A DNA stretch of 9,402 bases from Gammaproteobacteria bacterium (GTDB lineage: Bacteria > Pseudomonadota > Gammaproteobacteria > Nitrosococcales > Methylophagaceae). A program made the translations under genes and the position numbers. Below the pieces are notes generated by a model. The model was not told where the DNA came from and searched no databases. It saw only the letters and a list, made by a program, of their open reading frames with translations. Shown piece by piece: positions 1 to 6,391 of this stretch. Numbering within the stretch: the first letter of the stretch is position 1; each line of letters begins with the position of its first letter. The stretch is from contig QNEY01000050.1 of NCBI GenBank assembly GCA_003645385.1, forward strand, positions 1 to 9,402, in the 5' to 3' direction.

Positions 1-13
1 ATAAGGGATAGAG

Positions 14-583
14 ATGAATAAAACTAAAATATGGGTTGCTACTCTTTTGCATGTTGCATTAGGTGTTTTTATTATCGTTGCAATTTGGCCGGCATTAAAA
101 AGTGGTAGTGATGGATACAGTGGTGCGGTTCCAGTTGCTCCCAAAGTAGCGGTAATAGAAGAAGTCGTTGAGCCTGAAGAAGAAATTGTTGTAGAGTCCG
201 TTGTAATGGATTCTGAAAATGTAGCGACGGATACGAAAATGGAAAAAGAGAATGAAAATGAAGAAGGACTTTATAGTGTTGTCGACGGCAATAAATTAGA
301 TGCGAATAGTTATGCAGGCTTTAAGCTGTATCGTAACTGGTGTGCTCGTTGCCATGGCACTTATGGCCAAGGCATGGTGGGGCCTAATTTAGCTGATAGC
401 TTGAACGTGATCAGTGAAAAAGAGTTTTTTAATGTCGTAGAAAATGGAAAATCAGGCACAATTGGCAGTATGCCTGCCTGGAAAGCGAACCCAAAAGTTA
501 TGGCTGGACGTGATCAGTTATATGCATATTTGATGGCTCGTGCGGATGGTGCTATTGGTGTCGTTAAGCCTAAAAAACAGTAA
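14..583 (+). CDS. Membrane-anchored monohaem cytochrome c (class I), possibly an alcohol-dehydrogenase electron acceptor
   Basis: This 189-residue protein carries one c-type haem site, CARCH at residues 110-114, and a likely axial methionine at M153 in GSMPAW. The 39-residue separation suits a small class I cytochrome c. Residues about 6-27 are hydrophobic after a short basic N-terminus. No clear signal peptidase site follows, so this is probably an uncleaved anchor holding the haem domain in the periplasm. Residues about 49-87 form a Glu/Val-rich acidic linker before the haem domain at about 95-175. A purine-rich ribosome binding site (AAGGGA, bases 3-8) supports the start. The GYKLYRNWCxxCHG-like motif recalls cytochromes that accept electrons from PQQ methanol or alcohol dehydrogenases (MxaG/XoxG type), but no dehydrogenase is visible. 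The haem-protein call is firm; the partner is inference. A probable terminator follows the gene. Confidence 0.88.
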   Translation: MNKTKIWVATLLHVALGVFIIVAIWPALKSGSDGYSGAVPVAPKVAVIEEVVEPEEEIVVESVVMDSENVATDTKMEKENENEEGLYSVVDGNKLDANSYAGFKLYRNWCARCHGTYGQGMVGPNLADSLNVISEKEFFNVVENGKSGTIGSMPAWKANPKVMAGRDQLYAYLMARADGAIGVVKPKKQ

Positions 584-585
584 CA

Positions 586-600
586 AAAGCTGTAAGCTTT
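586..600 (+). repeat. Perfect 6-bp inverted repeat just after the cytochrome stop codon
   Basis: AAAGCT (586-591) and AGCTTT (595-600) can pair around a three-base GTA loop. The hairpin starts three bases after the cytochrome stop codon and has no T-run of its own. It may protect the 3' end of the message or fold together with the terminator immediately downstream. Only the inverted repeat is seen; a role is inference. Confidence 0.4.
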
Positions 601-608
601 GACTCGAT

Positions 609-640
609 ACCCTCCTTGATTAAGGGGGGGGGTGTTTTTT
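609..640 (+). terminator. Probable Rho-independent terminator between the cytochrome gene and ycaO
   Basis: CCCTCCTT (610-617) can pair with AAGGGGGG (622-629) around a GATT loop, with one T-G wobble. A further three G and then TGTTTTTT (633-640) follow. The stem plus T-run fits an intrinsic terminator for the cytochrome transcript. The 3' side of the stem contains nine consecutive G (624-632), an unusually long homopolymer that could shift the pairing register. ycaO starts 21 bases after the T-run, so either its promoter lies in or near this element or it depends on readthrough. Confidence 0.55.
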
Positions 641-661
641 GTAAGTATCACTGGTGATTCC

Positions 662-2404
662 ATGTCAGAAAGAACATATATCAAAGGTAAAGATCGTGAT
701 TTGGAATCTACGATTACTACCATGCAGGAAAAACTAAAGTCTTTTGGTTTTGATATTGAACAAGCTTCGTGGCTTAATCCTGTTAGTAATGTTTATTCTG
801 TGCATATTCGAGATAAAACATGCCCATTGATGTTTACCAACGGCAAAGGTAGTAGTGAGAAATCTTGCTTGGCAAGTGCTTTGGGTGAATATTTTGAACG
901 TTTGAGTTGTAACTATTTCTTTGCAGACTTTTATCTTGGTGAGTATCACAGTAATAGTGAGTTTGTTCATTATCCCAATGAACGTTGGTTTGATGTCTCT
1001 AATGACAGTATGCCAGACGGTTTGATGGATGCATCTTTGTGGGCACATTTTGATCCGGATAATGAATTAACCCCGGCAAAGTTATTTGACACCAACTCAG
1101 GCATAGGTGAGCGAGGTATATGTGCTGTTCCATACCAGCGTTTACGTGATAGTCAGTTGGTTTATATTCCGATTAATATTATTGGTAATATTTTTGTTAG
1201 CAATGGCATGTCGGCAGGCAACACTAAAAACGAGGCACGTGTTCAGGCTCTATCGGAGGTATTTGAGCGTTATGTTAAAAATAAAATTATTGCCGAAGGG
1301 CTTTGTTTACCTGATGTGCCTGAAAATGTCTTAAATCGTTATCCGAAGATTCAACAAGCAATCCAAGAGCTTAAAGACCATGGTTATGCCCTCAAGATTG
1401 CAGATGCCTCATTAGGCGGCAAATATCCTGTGATGAGCGTGACCTTGATTAACCCTAAAGATGGTTCTGTTTTTGCCTCATTTGGTGCTCACCCGAGTTT
1501 TGAAGTAGCACTGGAGCGCACGGTAACTGAGTTATTGCAGGGACGAGGTTTGGACCAGCTTGACGTCTTTCATCCACCGATCTTCGATATGGATGAAGTA
1601 GCTTCCCCTCAAAATCTGGAAATGCACTTTATTGATTCCAGCGGTTATATCTCTAACGACTTTTTCCGGAAAATTCCAGATTATAAATTCCATGATTGGG
1701 AACATGACAGCAATACTGAAGATGAGTTTGAATATTTGAGCAAGCTTATCCATGAGCAGGGTTTTGATATCTATATTGCTGATTATCAGCATCTGGATGT
1801 GTATGCTTGTCGAATTTTGGTGCCTGGTATGTCTGATATTTATCCTGTAGATGAGCTAGTTTGGGAAAACAATAATGAAGGCGCCTTATTCCGAAGTGAC
1901 TTTTTAACACTTAAAGAGGGTGATAATAAGCAGTGGCAGGATGTATTGGATCGTTTGGATGATGGCGGTTATAACGATCAGATCCCTGTTGCTCCATTTA
2001 TAGGCTTGGCTCCTGATTTAGACACATTGTGGGCAGACATTCGTCTAGGTGAGATTAAAGCAATGCTGTGTTTGGCATTACAGAATGAGCAAGCGATAGA
2101 TTGGATAGACTGGTGCTTAGCGCTTGATCAGGCTAAACAAGAAACGCTACAGTATTACCGTTGTTTAAAGGCTTTGCTGGAAATTAAATGGCATCATGAG
2201 CGTGAGTATGTTGATTATAAGCAGGGCTTGGTATTAATGTATGGTCAACAAAATGTCGAGGATGGGATTGCTATCGTTGAGGGCAACAAATTATTTCATA
2301 ATTTGCATTGCCCGGGATTGAGTTTACAAGGCTTTGAGCGTCATAATCAGTTACTCGCTGGATATGAGAAACTTCAAGTAGCAAAAACAAATAACTGGAA
2401 GTAA
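662..2404 (+). CDS. ycaO: YcaO protein, stand-alone ATP-dependent cyclodehydratase-like enzyme (RimO accessory factor type)
   Basis: The 580-residue protein matches the recalled E. coli YcaO (586 residues) almost throughout, for example in the stretches ASWLNPVSNVYSVHIRDK, SALGEYFERL, SNGMSAGNT and VPGMSDIYP. YcaO enzymes bind ATP and phosphorylate a peptide backbone oxygen. E. coli YcaO is reported to enhance RimO methylthiolation of ribosomal protein S12, acting in the cytoplasm. Conserved ATP/Mg ligands are visible at E76, E79, E199, E202, R203, R286 and E290. The C-terminus ends in TNNWK without the PxPxP tail of azoline-forming YcaOs, which supports the non-azoline subgroup. The N-terminal YcaO domain spans about 1-400; the rest corresponds to the E. 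coli C-terminal extension. An in-frame GTG at 632 lies inside the terminator stem, so the ATG at 662 is preferred, since homology begins at MSERTYIKGKD. The ribosome binding site is weak (TGGTGA). No rimO or precursor peptide gene is adjacent. Confidence 0.95.
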   Translation: MSERTYIKGKDRDLESTITTMQEKLKSFGFDIEQASWLNPVSNVYSVHIRDKTCPLMFTNGKGSSEKSCLASALGEYFERLSCNYFFADFYLGEYHSNSEFVHYPNERWFDVSNDSMPDGLMDASLWAHFDPDNELTPAKLFDTNSGIGERGICAVPYQRLRDSQLVYIPINIIGNIFVSNGMSAGNTKNEARVQALSEVFERYVKNKIIAEGLCLPDVPENVLNRYPKIQQAIQELKDHGYALKIADASLGGKYPVMSVTLINPKDGSVFASFGAHPSFEVALERTVTELLQGRGLDQLDVFHPPIFDMDEVASPQNLEMHFIDSSGYISNDFFRKIPDYKFHDWEHDSNTEDEFEYLSKLIHEQGFDIYIADYQHLDVYACRILVPGMSDIYPVDELVWENNNEGALFRSDFLTLKEGDNKQWQDVLDRLDDGGYNDQIPVAPFIGLAPDLDTLWADIRLGEIKAMLCLALQNEQAIDWIDWCLALDQAKQETLQYYRCLKALLEIKWHHEREYVDYKQGLVLMYGQQNVEDGIAIVEGNKLFHNLHCPGLSLQGFERHNQLLAGYEKLQVAKTNNWK

Positions 2405-2537
2405 AAATCGCACTGGTTATCGATGTGCAGACTCATGGAAATGATTCGATTAAATAACACTAACACCTTTGTAATAATTGCTGTATTCTCACACGCTTTC
2501 TTGCTGATGGCGACTGAACTTCCTAGCAAGATGGTGT
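2405..2537. other. Non-coding gap between ycaO and tRNA-Asp, with a 7-bp inverted repeat
   Basis: No credible gene lies in this 133-base stretch. TCTTGCT (2499-2505) and AGCAAGA (2525-2531) form a perfect 7-bp inverted repeat with a 19-base loop, ending six bases before the mature tRNA. It may fold in the tRNA 5' leader. I could not identify a convincing -35/-10 pair for the tRNA or a T-run terminator for ycaO, so readthrough from ycaO remains possible. Confidence 0.4.
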
Positions 2538-2614
2538 GGAGCGGTAGTTCAGCTGGTTAGAATGCTGGCCTGTCACGCCGGAGGTCGCGGGTTCGAATCC
2601 CGTCCGCTCCGCCA
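2538..2614 (+). tRNA. tRNA-Asp (anticodon GUC)
   Basis: This is a complete 77-base cloverleaf. The acceptor stem GGAGCGG (2538-2544) pairs with CCGCTCC (2604-2610), followed by discriminator G and an encoded CCA (2612-2614). The anticodon stem CTGGC/GCCGG, with one T-G wobble, encloses the loop CTGTCAC, placing anticodon GTC at 2572-2574. The T-arm shows GCGGG-TTCGAAT-CCCGT. The sequence is very close to E. coli tRNA-Asp. It stands alone between ycaO and the convergent HAD hydrolase gene, with no integrase or duplicated 3' end to suggest an integration site. Confidence 0.98.
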
Positions 2615-2623
2615 TTTCTTTTT

Positions 2624-2655
2624 AGGCTGACTCTTCTAGCCTTCTTTCAGTCTTT
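2624..2655 (+). terminator. Weak candidate terminator downstream of tRNA-Asp
   Basis: AGGCT (2624-2628) and AGCCT (2638-2642) form a 5-bp inverted repeat with a nine-base loop, followed by pyrimidine-rich TCTTTCAGTCTTT. The T-run is interrupted and the stem is short, so this is only a candidate. In the minus direction the hairpin is followed by A-rich rather than T-rich sequence, so it would not serve as an intrinsic terminator for the convergent HAD gene, whose transcript could run antisense into the tRNA. Confidence 0.3.
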
Positions 2656-3403
2656 ATAATGAACTAAAACCAGCTAGACTAATGATGGTAACTGCTAACG
2701 TGGTTGCGGCTAGTTTGTCCTGCTGGGTGTTATAGCCCCAATCAGCAAAAAATAACTCAATATCAGCTAAACGCTCATCACCAATCACGTTCTCTAATGT
2801 GGGCAGGCGATCTTCAACAAATAAAATAGTGTGTTTTGGATGAATGCTTAATAAGTCAGCCAAAATTTGTTGTTTGCTCAGCTTGCGATCTAAGCCGAAG
2901 ATTTGTTCGGGGGGCAATGTTAGCTCGTTGGCATCAAGAATATGACTGACGAAGCGCTCTTGTTTGGTGGTGATGATATAGCACTGTTGTGGGTCAAGTT
3001 GCTGAAGTTTGCTTGAAATATTATCAAACAGTGGATTCATCTCGACCCATTCATCCAAGTTGCGATTTATCCAGTGATCTCTGGTTTCACCAAATAAAGC
3101 TTTCAACTGATCGATTTCAAGGTTTTCATGCTCAATAAGAGCATTGATAGAACCTGTAAAATCATTAAGTAGTTTTTCAGGAGTCAGACCTTCAAATAAC
3201 AAGCGTATGATTAAAATAGCCTCATAACCGGTTTCCATAACAGGTCTAACTTGTCGGAATTGATCAATGATATTAGTTGGTGTGTCAGCTGGCATGTCCT
3301 GCCACAGTTGAGTAGCGACTTTCCAGCCGGTGATGCCAGTTTCTACTGCACTGTCACAGATAACACCATCAAAATCTAGAGCATAAAGTTTTTTCTTTGC
3401 CAT
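2654..3403 (-). CDS. HAD-superfamily hydrolase (probable phosphatase), substrate unknown
   Basis: This 249-residue protein has the haloacid dehalogenase fold motifs. The nucleophile motif LDFDGVICDS places the catalytic Asp at D10 and the acid/base at D12. Motif II is IITTK around T145-T146, the motif III lysine is likely K175 or K178 in DRKLSKQQ, and motif IV is FVEDR with E197-D198. The helical insert between motifs I and II (about 20-120) would be the cap that selects substrate. It is probably a cytoplasmic Mg-dependent phosphatase, but nothing visible identifies the substrate. Its start lies five bases after the lipoprotein stop codon and has no obvious ribosome binding site (upstream CTACTATAAAACTG), so translation may be coupled. 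It is the last minus-strand gene before tRNA-Asp. Family is certain; function is not. Confidence 0.88.
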   Translation of the reverse strand: MAKKKLYALDFDGVICDSAVETGITGWKVATQLWQDMPADTPTNIIDQFRQVRPVMETGYEAILIIRLLFEGLTPEKLLNDFTGSINALIEHENLEIDQLKALFGETRDHWINRNLDEWVEMNPLFDNISSKLQQLDPQQCYIITTKQERFVSHILDANELTLPPEQIFGLDRKLSKQQILADLLSIHPKHTILFVEDRLPTLENVIGDERLADIELFFADWGYNTQQDKLAATTLAVTIISLAGFSSL

Positions 3404-3408
3404 CAGTT

Positions 3409-3588
3409 TTATAGTAGAGGGCAGTGTTTAGTGTAATCAACAGCCTCATTAGTAGTCCAGTCGCCTTTAGGTTTTTCTTTCATTTGGGCACACCACTGAT
3501 CACTGCCAATTTCTGGTGTGCAGGCAATTAATGTTGCAGTAAAGAGCAATATTGAAGTGATTGTGGATAGTTGTTTAAGCGATATCAT
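3409..3588 (-). CDS. Small DUF3012-type lipoprotein
   Basis: The preferred start at 3588 gives 59 residues: a short N-terminus with one lysine, a hydrophobic segment (about 7-20) and a lipobox LIAC with the lipidated cysteine at C23. The mature part is only about 37 residues and contains C33 and C56, which could form a disulfide. The core WCAQMKEKPKGDWTTNEA and a KHC ending fit my memory of the DUF3012 family of gammaproteobacterial small lipoproteins, whose function is unknown. A good ribosome binding site, AAGGA (3600-3596), sits seven bases before this ATG. A longer frame from 3717 would overlap the end of pyrC' by 95 bases and bury the signal peptide, so I rejected it. The gene lies 34 bases after pyrC' and five before the HAD hydrolase. 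Confidence 0.78.
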   Translation of the reverse strand: MISLKQLSTITSILLFTATLIACTPEIGSDQWCAQMKEKPKGDWTTNEAVDYTKHCPLL

Positions 3589-3595
3589 GGACGCT

Positions 3596-3600
3596 TCCTT
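3596..3600 (-). promoter_or_regulatory. Ribosome binding site that sets the lipoprotein start
   Basis: On the minus strand AAGGA stands seven bases before the ATG at 3588. Together with the signal peptide beginning at that ATG it decides against the longer upstream frame. Confidence 0.65.
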
Positions 3601-3622
3601 AGTGATTAAAGTGGTTAAAATC

Positions 3623-4900
3623 TTACCAATTCTGGAATACAAGCTTGCCATTAAAGACGGTATGACTAACTTCATTATTAAATAGCCAACCTGAAAAAGG
3701 ACTATTCTTGCCGGCACTTACAAACTGTTGTGGTTGACATTCATTATGTGCGTTTGGGTTAAAAATACAGATGTCAGCATTGCCGCCCACTTTTAGTTGA
3801 CCAGTATCCAAGCCTAAAATCTCTGCTGGGTTACAGGTTAGATTAGCAATGGCTTGGTGTAAGGACAGTTCTTCATCATCAACGAGCTTCATCGTTAGCG
3901 GTAACAATGTTTCCAGACCAGAAATCCCGGGCAAGGTTTCAGCAAAAGGACCTAGTTTGGAATCATTATCTAGAGGTTGATGGTGGGAAGAGATTGCTGA
4001 GATGACGCCATCACGCAAGCCTTGTTGTAATTGTTCACGATCGCGAGTACTACGAAGTGGTGGCATAACATGACTAAGACTGTCGTAGTTGCCAATATCA
4101 TGTTCACTAAGATGCAGGTGGTGGGCGCTTACATCTGCAGTAACAGCAAGGCCTTGCTGTTGTGCTTCGCGAATCATACTCACCGCTTTTGTAGTTGATA
4201 AATTATGAAAGTGTGCACTTACACCAGTTTGTTCTATTAGTAACAGATCTCGAGCAATAGCAATGGTTTCTGCTGCTTCTGGGATACCTCCGAGACCGAG
4301 TCGAGTGCTGACCATGCCCTCATGTATACAGCCTTGAGATTGTAACCAAGGATCGGAGGCATTAATAAATAGGGTTAAATCAAGTGTGGAGGCATATTCC
4401 ATTGCTCGACGCTGAATAAGCGTATTGTTGATTGGATTTAAACCATTGCTGATGCCAACACATCCAGCCTCTTTTAATGCCACCATTTCGCTTAGCAGTT
4501 TGCCATCAAGCTGTTGTGTTAGAGCACCAATGGTATAAACCATTGCCCGACCAGCTTTTTTTGCACGATCTTCGATTAATTCAACTACAGCTGGTGTATC
4601 GATGACAGGATCGGTGTCAGGCGGAATACAAAGAGCAGTTATTCCACCTTTAATTGCAGCATGAGTTTCGCTGTTGATAGTTGCCGTGTGTTCTTGATCA
4701 GGCTCTCTTAGCCGTGCACTCAATTCAACAAGACCCGGACAGATAATTAAGCCACTAGCATCAATAGTTTTATCTGCTGTGAAATCGGGATCGTGCTCAC
4801 TGATAGCTACAATCTTGTCATCGTTAATGTAAATATCGTGTTGAGCATCTAGCTGGCTAGCGGGATCAATGACTCGACCATTTGTTATGCGAAGCCTCAT
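3623..4900 (-). CDS. pyrC': Catalytically inactive dihydroorotase homologue, ATCase-associated PyrC'
   Basis: This 425-residue protein has the amidohydrolase fold of class I dihydroorotase but lacks its metal site. Where active enzymes have DxHxHxRE, this one reads ELSARLRE (59-66), so both histidines are gone. The region of the later His ligand reads FINASD (178-183), and the catalytic Asp motif TDHAPH is replaced by SSHHQP (304-309). Pseudomonas PyrC' shows the same losses and shares segments such as LREP, SHHQP and GNADICIF-like ends. There the protein is a structural partner of PyrB in a large ATCase complex. The start forms an ATGA overlap with the pyrB stop codon, indicating coupled synthesis. 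A working dihydroorotase must be encoded elsewhere. Cytoplasmic; the pseudoenzyme call is strong. Confidence 0.92.
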   Translation of the reverse strand: MRLRITNGRVIDPASQLDAQHDIYINDDKIVAISEHDPDFTADKTIDASGLIICPGLVELSARLREPDQEHTATINSETHAAIKGGITALCIPPDTDPVIDTPAVVELIEDRAKKAGRAMVYTIGALTQQLDGKLLSEMVALKEAGCVGISNGLNPINNTLIQRRAMEYASTLDLTLFINASDPWLQSQGCIHEGMVSTRLGLGGIPEAAETIAIARDLLLIEQTGVSAHFHNLSTTKAVSMIREAQQQGLAVTADVSAHHLHLSEHDIGNYDSLSHVMPPLRSTRDREQLQQGLRDGVISAISSHHQPLDNDSKLGPFAETLPGISGLETLLPLTMKLVDDEELSLHQAIANLTCNPAEILGLDTGQLKVGGNADICIFNPNAHNECQPQQFVSAGKNSPFSGWLFNNEVSHTVFNGKLVFQNW

Positions 4901-5871
4901 GTCATTGCCTCATACTGTTCTGGCTGTGAGCCTAAAGCCATCGACATCACGGCCATACGGACAGCAATGCCATGAGTGACCTGTTCCAGGATTACTGATT
5001 GAGGTCCGTCAGCAACAGTCGATGCTATCTCTACACCACGATTGATGGGGCCAGGGTGCATTACAATCGCATCGGGCTTGGCAAAGAGGAGTTTTTCTTC
5101 TGTCAGACCGTAGCTATGGAAAAATTCACGTGCACTGGGAAGCATGGCTCCTTCCATTCGTTCTAATTGTAGTCGTAGGGTGATGATTATATCGACACCT
5201 TCTAAGCCAGCTTCCATATCATGATAAACATGAACCCCTAAGGTCTGACAGTCAGCTGGCAATAAGGTTTTGGGAGCAATAACGCGAATTTCACCGACAC
5301 CAAGTGTGGCTAGAGCTTGAATTTGCGAGCGAGCAACACGAGAATGCAAAATATCGCCAACAATAGCCACACACAGATCAGGAAAATGCTGTTTGTGGCG
5401 GCGGATAGTGAACATATCGAGCATTGCTTGAGTAGGGTGGGCATGGCAGCCATCACCAGCATTGATTACACTGACATGGGGGGCAACATGTTGTGCGATA
5501 AATTCAGCCGCACCACTTTCATTGTGGCGAACTACAAACATATCACTGTGCATGGCTTCCAGATTATGTAGCGTATCCAAAAGGCTTTCACCTTTTGATG
5601 TGGCTGAGGTACTGATATTAAGATTTATTACATCAGCTGAGAGACGTTTCGCTGCTATCTCAAAAGTTGTACGGGTGCGGGTACTATTTTCAAAGAACAA
5701 ATTTACAATAGTTTTGCCGCGTAGTAATGGTACTTTTTTTACCTGTCTGCTGGATATGCTTGAGAACTGTTCTGCTCGATCCATTATTTCAGTCAATAAT
5801 GGCTTTTTAAGACCTTCTATGGTCAGGAAATGACGCAACTGACCACTGTCGGTGAGTTGATTATTAGTCAT
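4897..5871 (-). CDS. pyrB: Aspartate carbamoyltransferase catalytic subunit
   Basis: PyrB condenses carbamoyl phosphate with aspartate to N-carbamoylaspartate, the committed step of pyrimidine synthesis. From the ATG at 5871 it is 324 residues long. The carbamoyl-phosphate loop is FFENSTRTRTTFE (59-71), the lysine loop is SKGES (92-96), HPTQ lies at 145-148 and the aspartate-domain signature HPGPINRG at 272-279. All expected catalytic motifs are present. An ATG at 5883 exists, but its first codons are the ribosome binding site itself (GGAGG, five bases before 5871), so 5871 is the real start. The gene overlaps the end of pyrR by eight bases and pyrC' by four. No regulatory pyrI lies nearby; together with PyrC' this points to the Pseudomonas-type complex, in which nucleotide inhibition is a property of PyrB. 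Confidence 0.97.
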   Translation of the reverse strand: MTNNQLTDSGQLRHFLTIEGLKKPLLTEIMDRAEQFSSISSRQVKKVPLLRGKTIVNLFFENSTRTRTTFEIAAKRLSADVINLNISTSATSKGESLLDTLHNLEAMHSDMFVVRHNESGAAEFIAQHVAPHVSVINAGDGCHAHPTQAMLDMFTIRRHKQHFPDLCVAIVGDILHSRVARSQIQALATLGVGEIRVIAPKTLLPADCQTLGVHVYHDMEAGLEGVDIIITLRLQLERMEGAMLPSAREFFHSYGLTEEKLLFAKPDAIVMHPGPINRGVEIASTVADGPQSVILEQVTHGIAVRMAVMSMALGSQPEQYEAMT

Positions 5872-6391
5872 CCAAACCTCCATTTGATTTGAGTTCTATT
5901 TGCAAGCCATCATCGTTGGTAAGTTTGATGTGCTGATCTTCCGTTAGATTGATTGATTGGCCAATTATATCAGCCTGAATGGGTAATTCACGACCAGTAC
6001 GTTCAATGAGTGCTGCCAGAGTAACACTGGCCGGACGACCATAGTCAAAGATTTCATTAAGGGCTGCCCGGACAGTTCGACCACTGTGTAATACATCATC
6101 GACCAGTAATAAATGACGGTCATCAACACCGAAAGGTAGGTCTGAGGGTGTGACCTGAGGATGCATGCCAATACGAGTGAAGTCATCACGGTAGTAGGCG
6201 ATATTCAAGGAGCCAAGTGGTGCGTCAAAAAAGTCTGCCCCCAAAATATTAGCTAACTCTTTGGCGATCCAGACTCCACCTGTATGAATGCCAATTAACA
6301 AGGGCTGTTTGTCGCCAAGCTGCTGTCGAATATTATCAGCCATGGATTCTAAAAGAGAGTGTATATCAGCAGGTGTAGAGGGAATAGTCAT
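5864..6391 (-). CDS. pyrR: PyrR: pyrimidine operon regulator / uracil phosphoribosyltransferase
   Basis: This is a type I phosphoribosyltransferase of 175 residues from the preferred start. The PRPP-binding signature LLLVDDVLHSGRT is at 94-106, followed by the PyrR-typical stretch DYGRPASVTLAALIERTGRELPI. In Bacillus, PyrR binds pyr mRNA in response to UMP and also makes UMP from uracil and PRPP; in Pseudomonas-type clusters it sits directly before pyrB, as here. Two starts are possible. The ATG at 6391 forms an ATGA overlap with the ruvX stop codon and matches the N-terminus recalled for Pseudomonas PyrR; the ATG at 6406 would add five residues. Neither has a strong ribosome binding site, so coupling to ruvX is likely. 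There is no space before pyrR for an attenuator. Whether this protein regulates RNA is unknown. Confidence 0.93.
   Translation of the reverse strand: MTIPSTPADIHSLLESMADNIRQQLGDKQPLLIGIHTGGVWIAKELANILGADFFDAPLGSLNIAYYRDDFTRIGMHPQVTPSDLPFGVDDRHLLLVDDVLHSGRTVRAALNEIFDYGRPASVTLAALIERTGRELPIQADIIGQSINLTEDQHIKLTNDDGLQIELKSNGGLDD
5876..5881 (-). promoter_or_regulatory. Strong ribosome binding site of pyrB inside pyrR
   Basis: The minus-strand sequence GGAGGT lies in the last codons of pyrR, four bases before the pyrB ATG at 5871. It is the strongest such site in the window, and it excludes the in-frame ATG at 5883, which overlaps it. Confidence 0.8.

Noticed and set aside
599..627. TTGACT at 599-604 as a -35 box for ycaO
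   Set aside because: At normal spacing the -10 position falls in AAGGGG, which does not resemble a -10 element.
734..1792. Antisense and out-of-frame open stretches within ycaO
   Set aside because: They are short, without recognisable domains, and overlap strongly conserved YcaO coding sequence.
2413..2438. Possible terminator hairpin after ycaO (GCAC and GTGC)
   Set aside because: The stem is only four pairs and no T-run follows.
2538..2614. tRNA-Asp as an integration site for a mobile element
   Set aside because: No integrase, no duplicated tRNA 3' end and no foreign-looking genes are present on either side.
2654..2714. Hydrophobic C-terminus of the HAD protein as a membrane tail anchor
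   Set aside because: Residues about 231-249 are nonpolar, but they align by position with the terminal strand and helix expected in soluble HAD proteins after the ADWGYNT segment, and no basic flank follows.
3589..3717. Longer N-terminal extension of the small lipoprotein, overlapping pyrC'
   Set aside because: The extension would bury a clear signal peptide and lipobox in the middle of the protein, whereas the ATG at 3588 has a good ribosome binding site and places them at the N-terminus.
5317..5833. Two plus-strand open frames antisense to pyrB
   Set aside because: They show no family motif or plausible initiation signal and lie opposite a well-conserved gene, so they are shadows of pyrB codons.
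5872..5883. Upstream ATG for pyrB at 5883
   Set aside because: The codons after this ATG are the GGAGGT ribosome binding site of the downstream ATG at 5871, and the extra four residues are not expected in PyrB.
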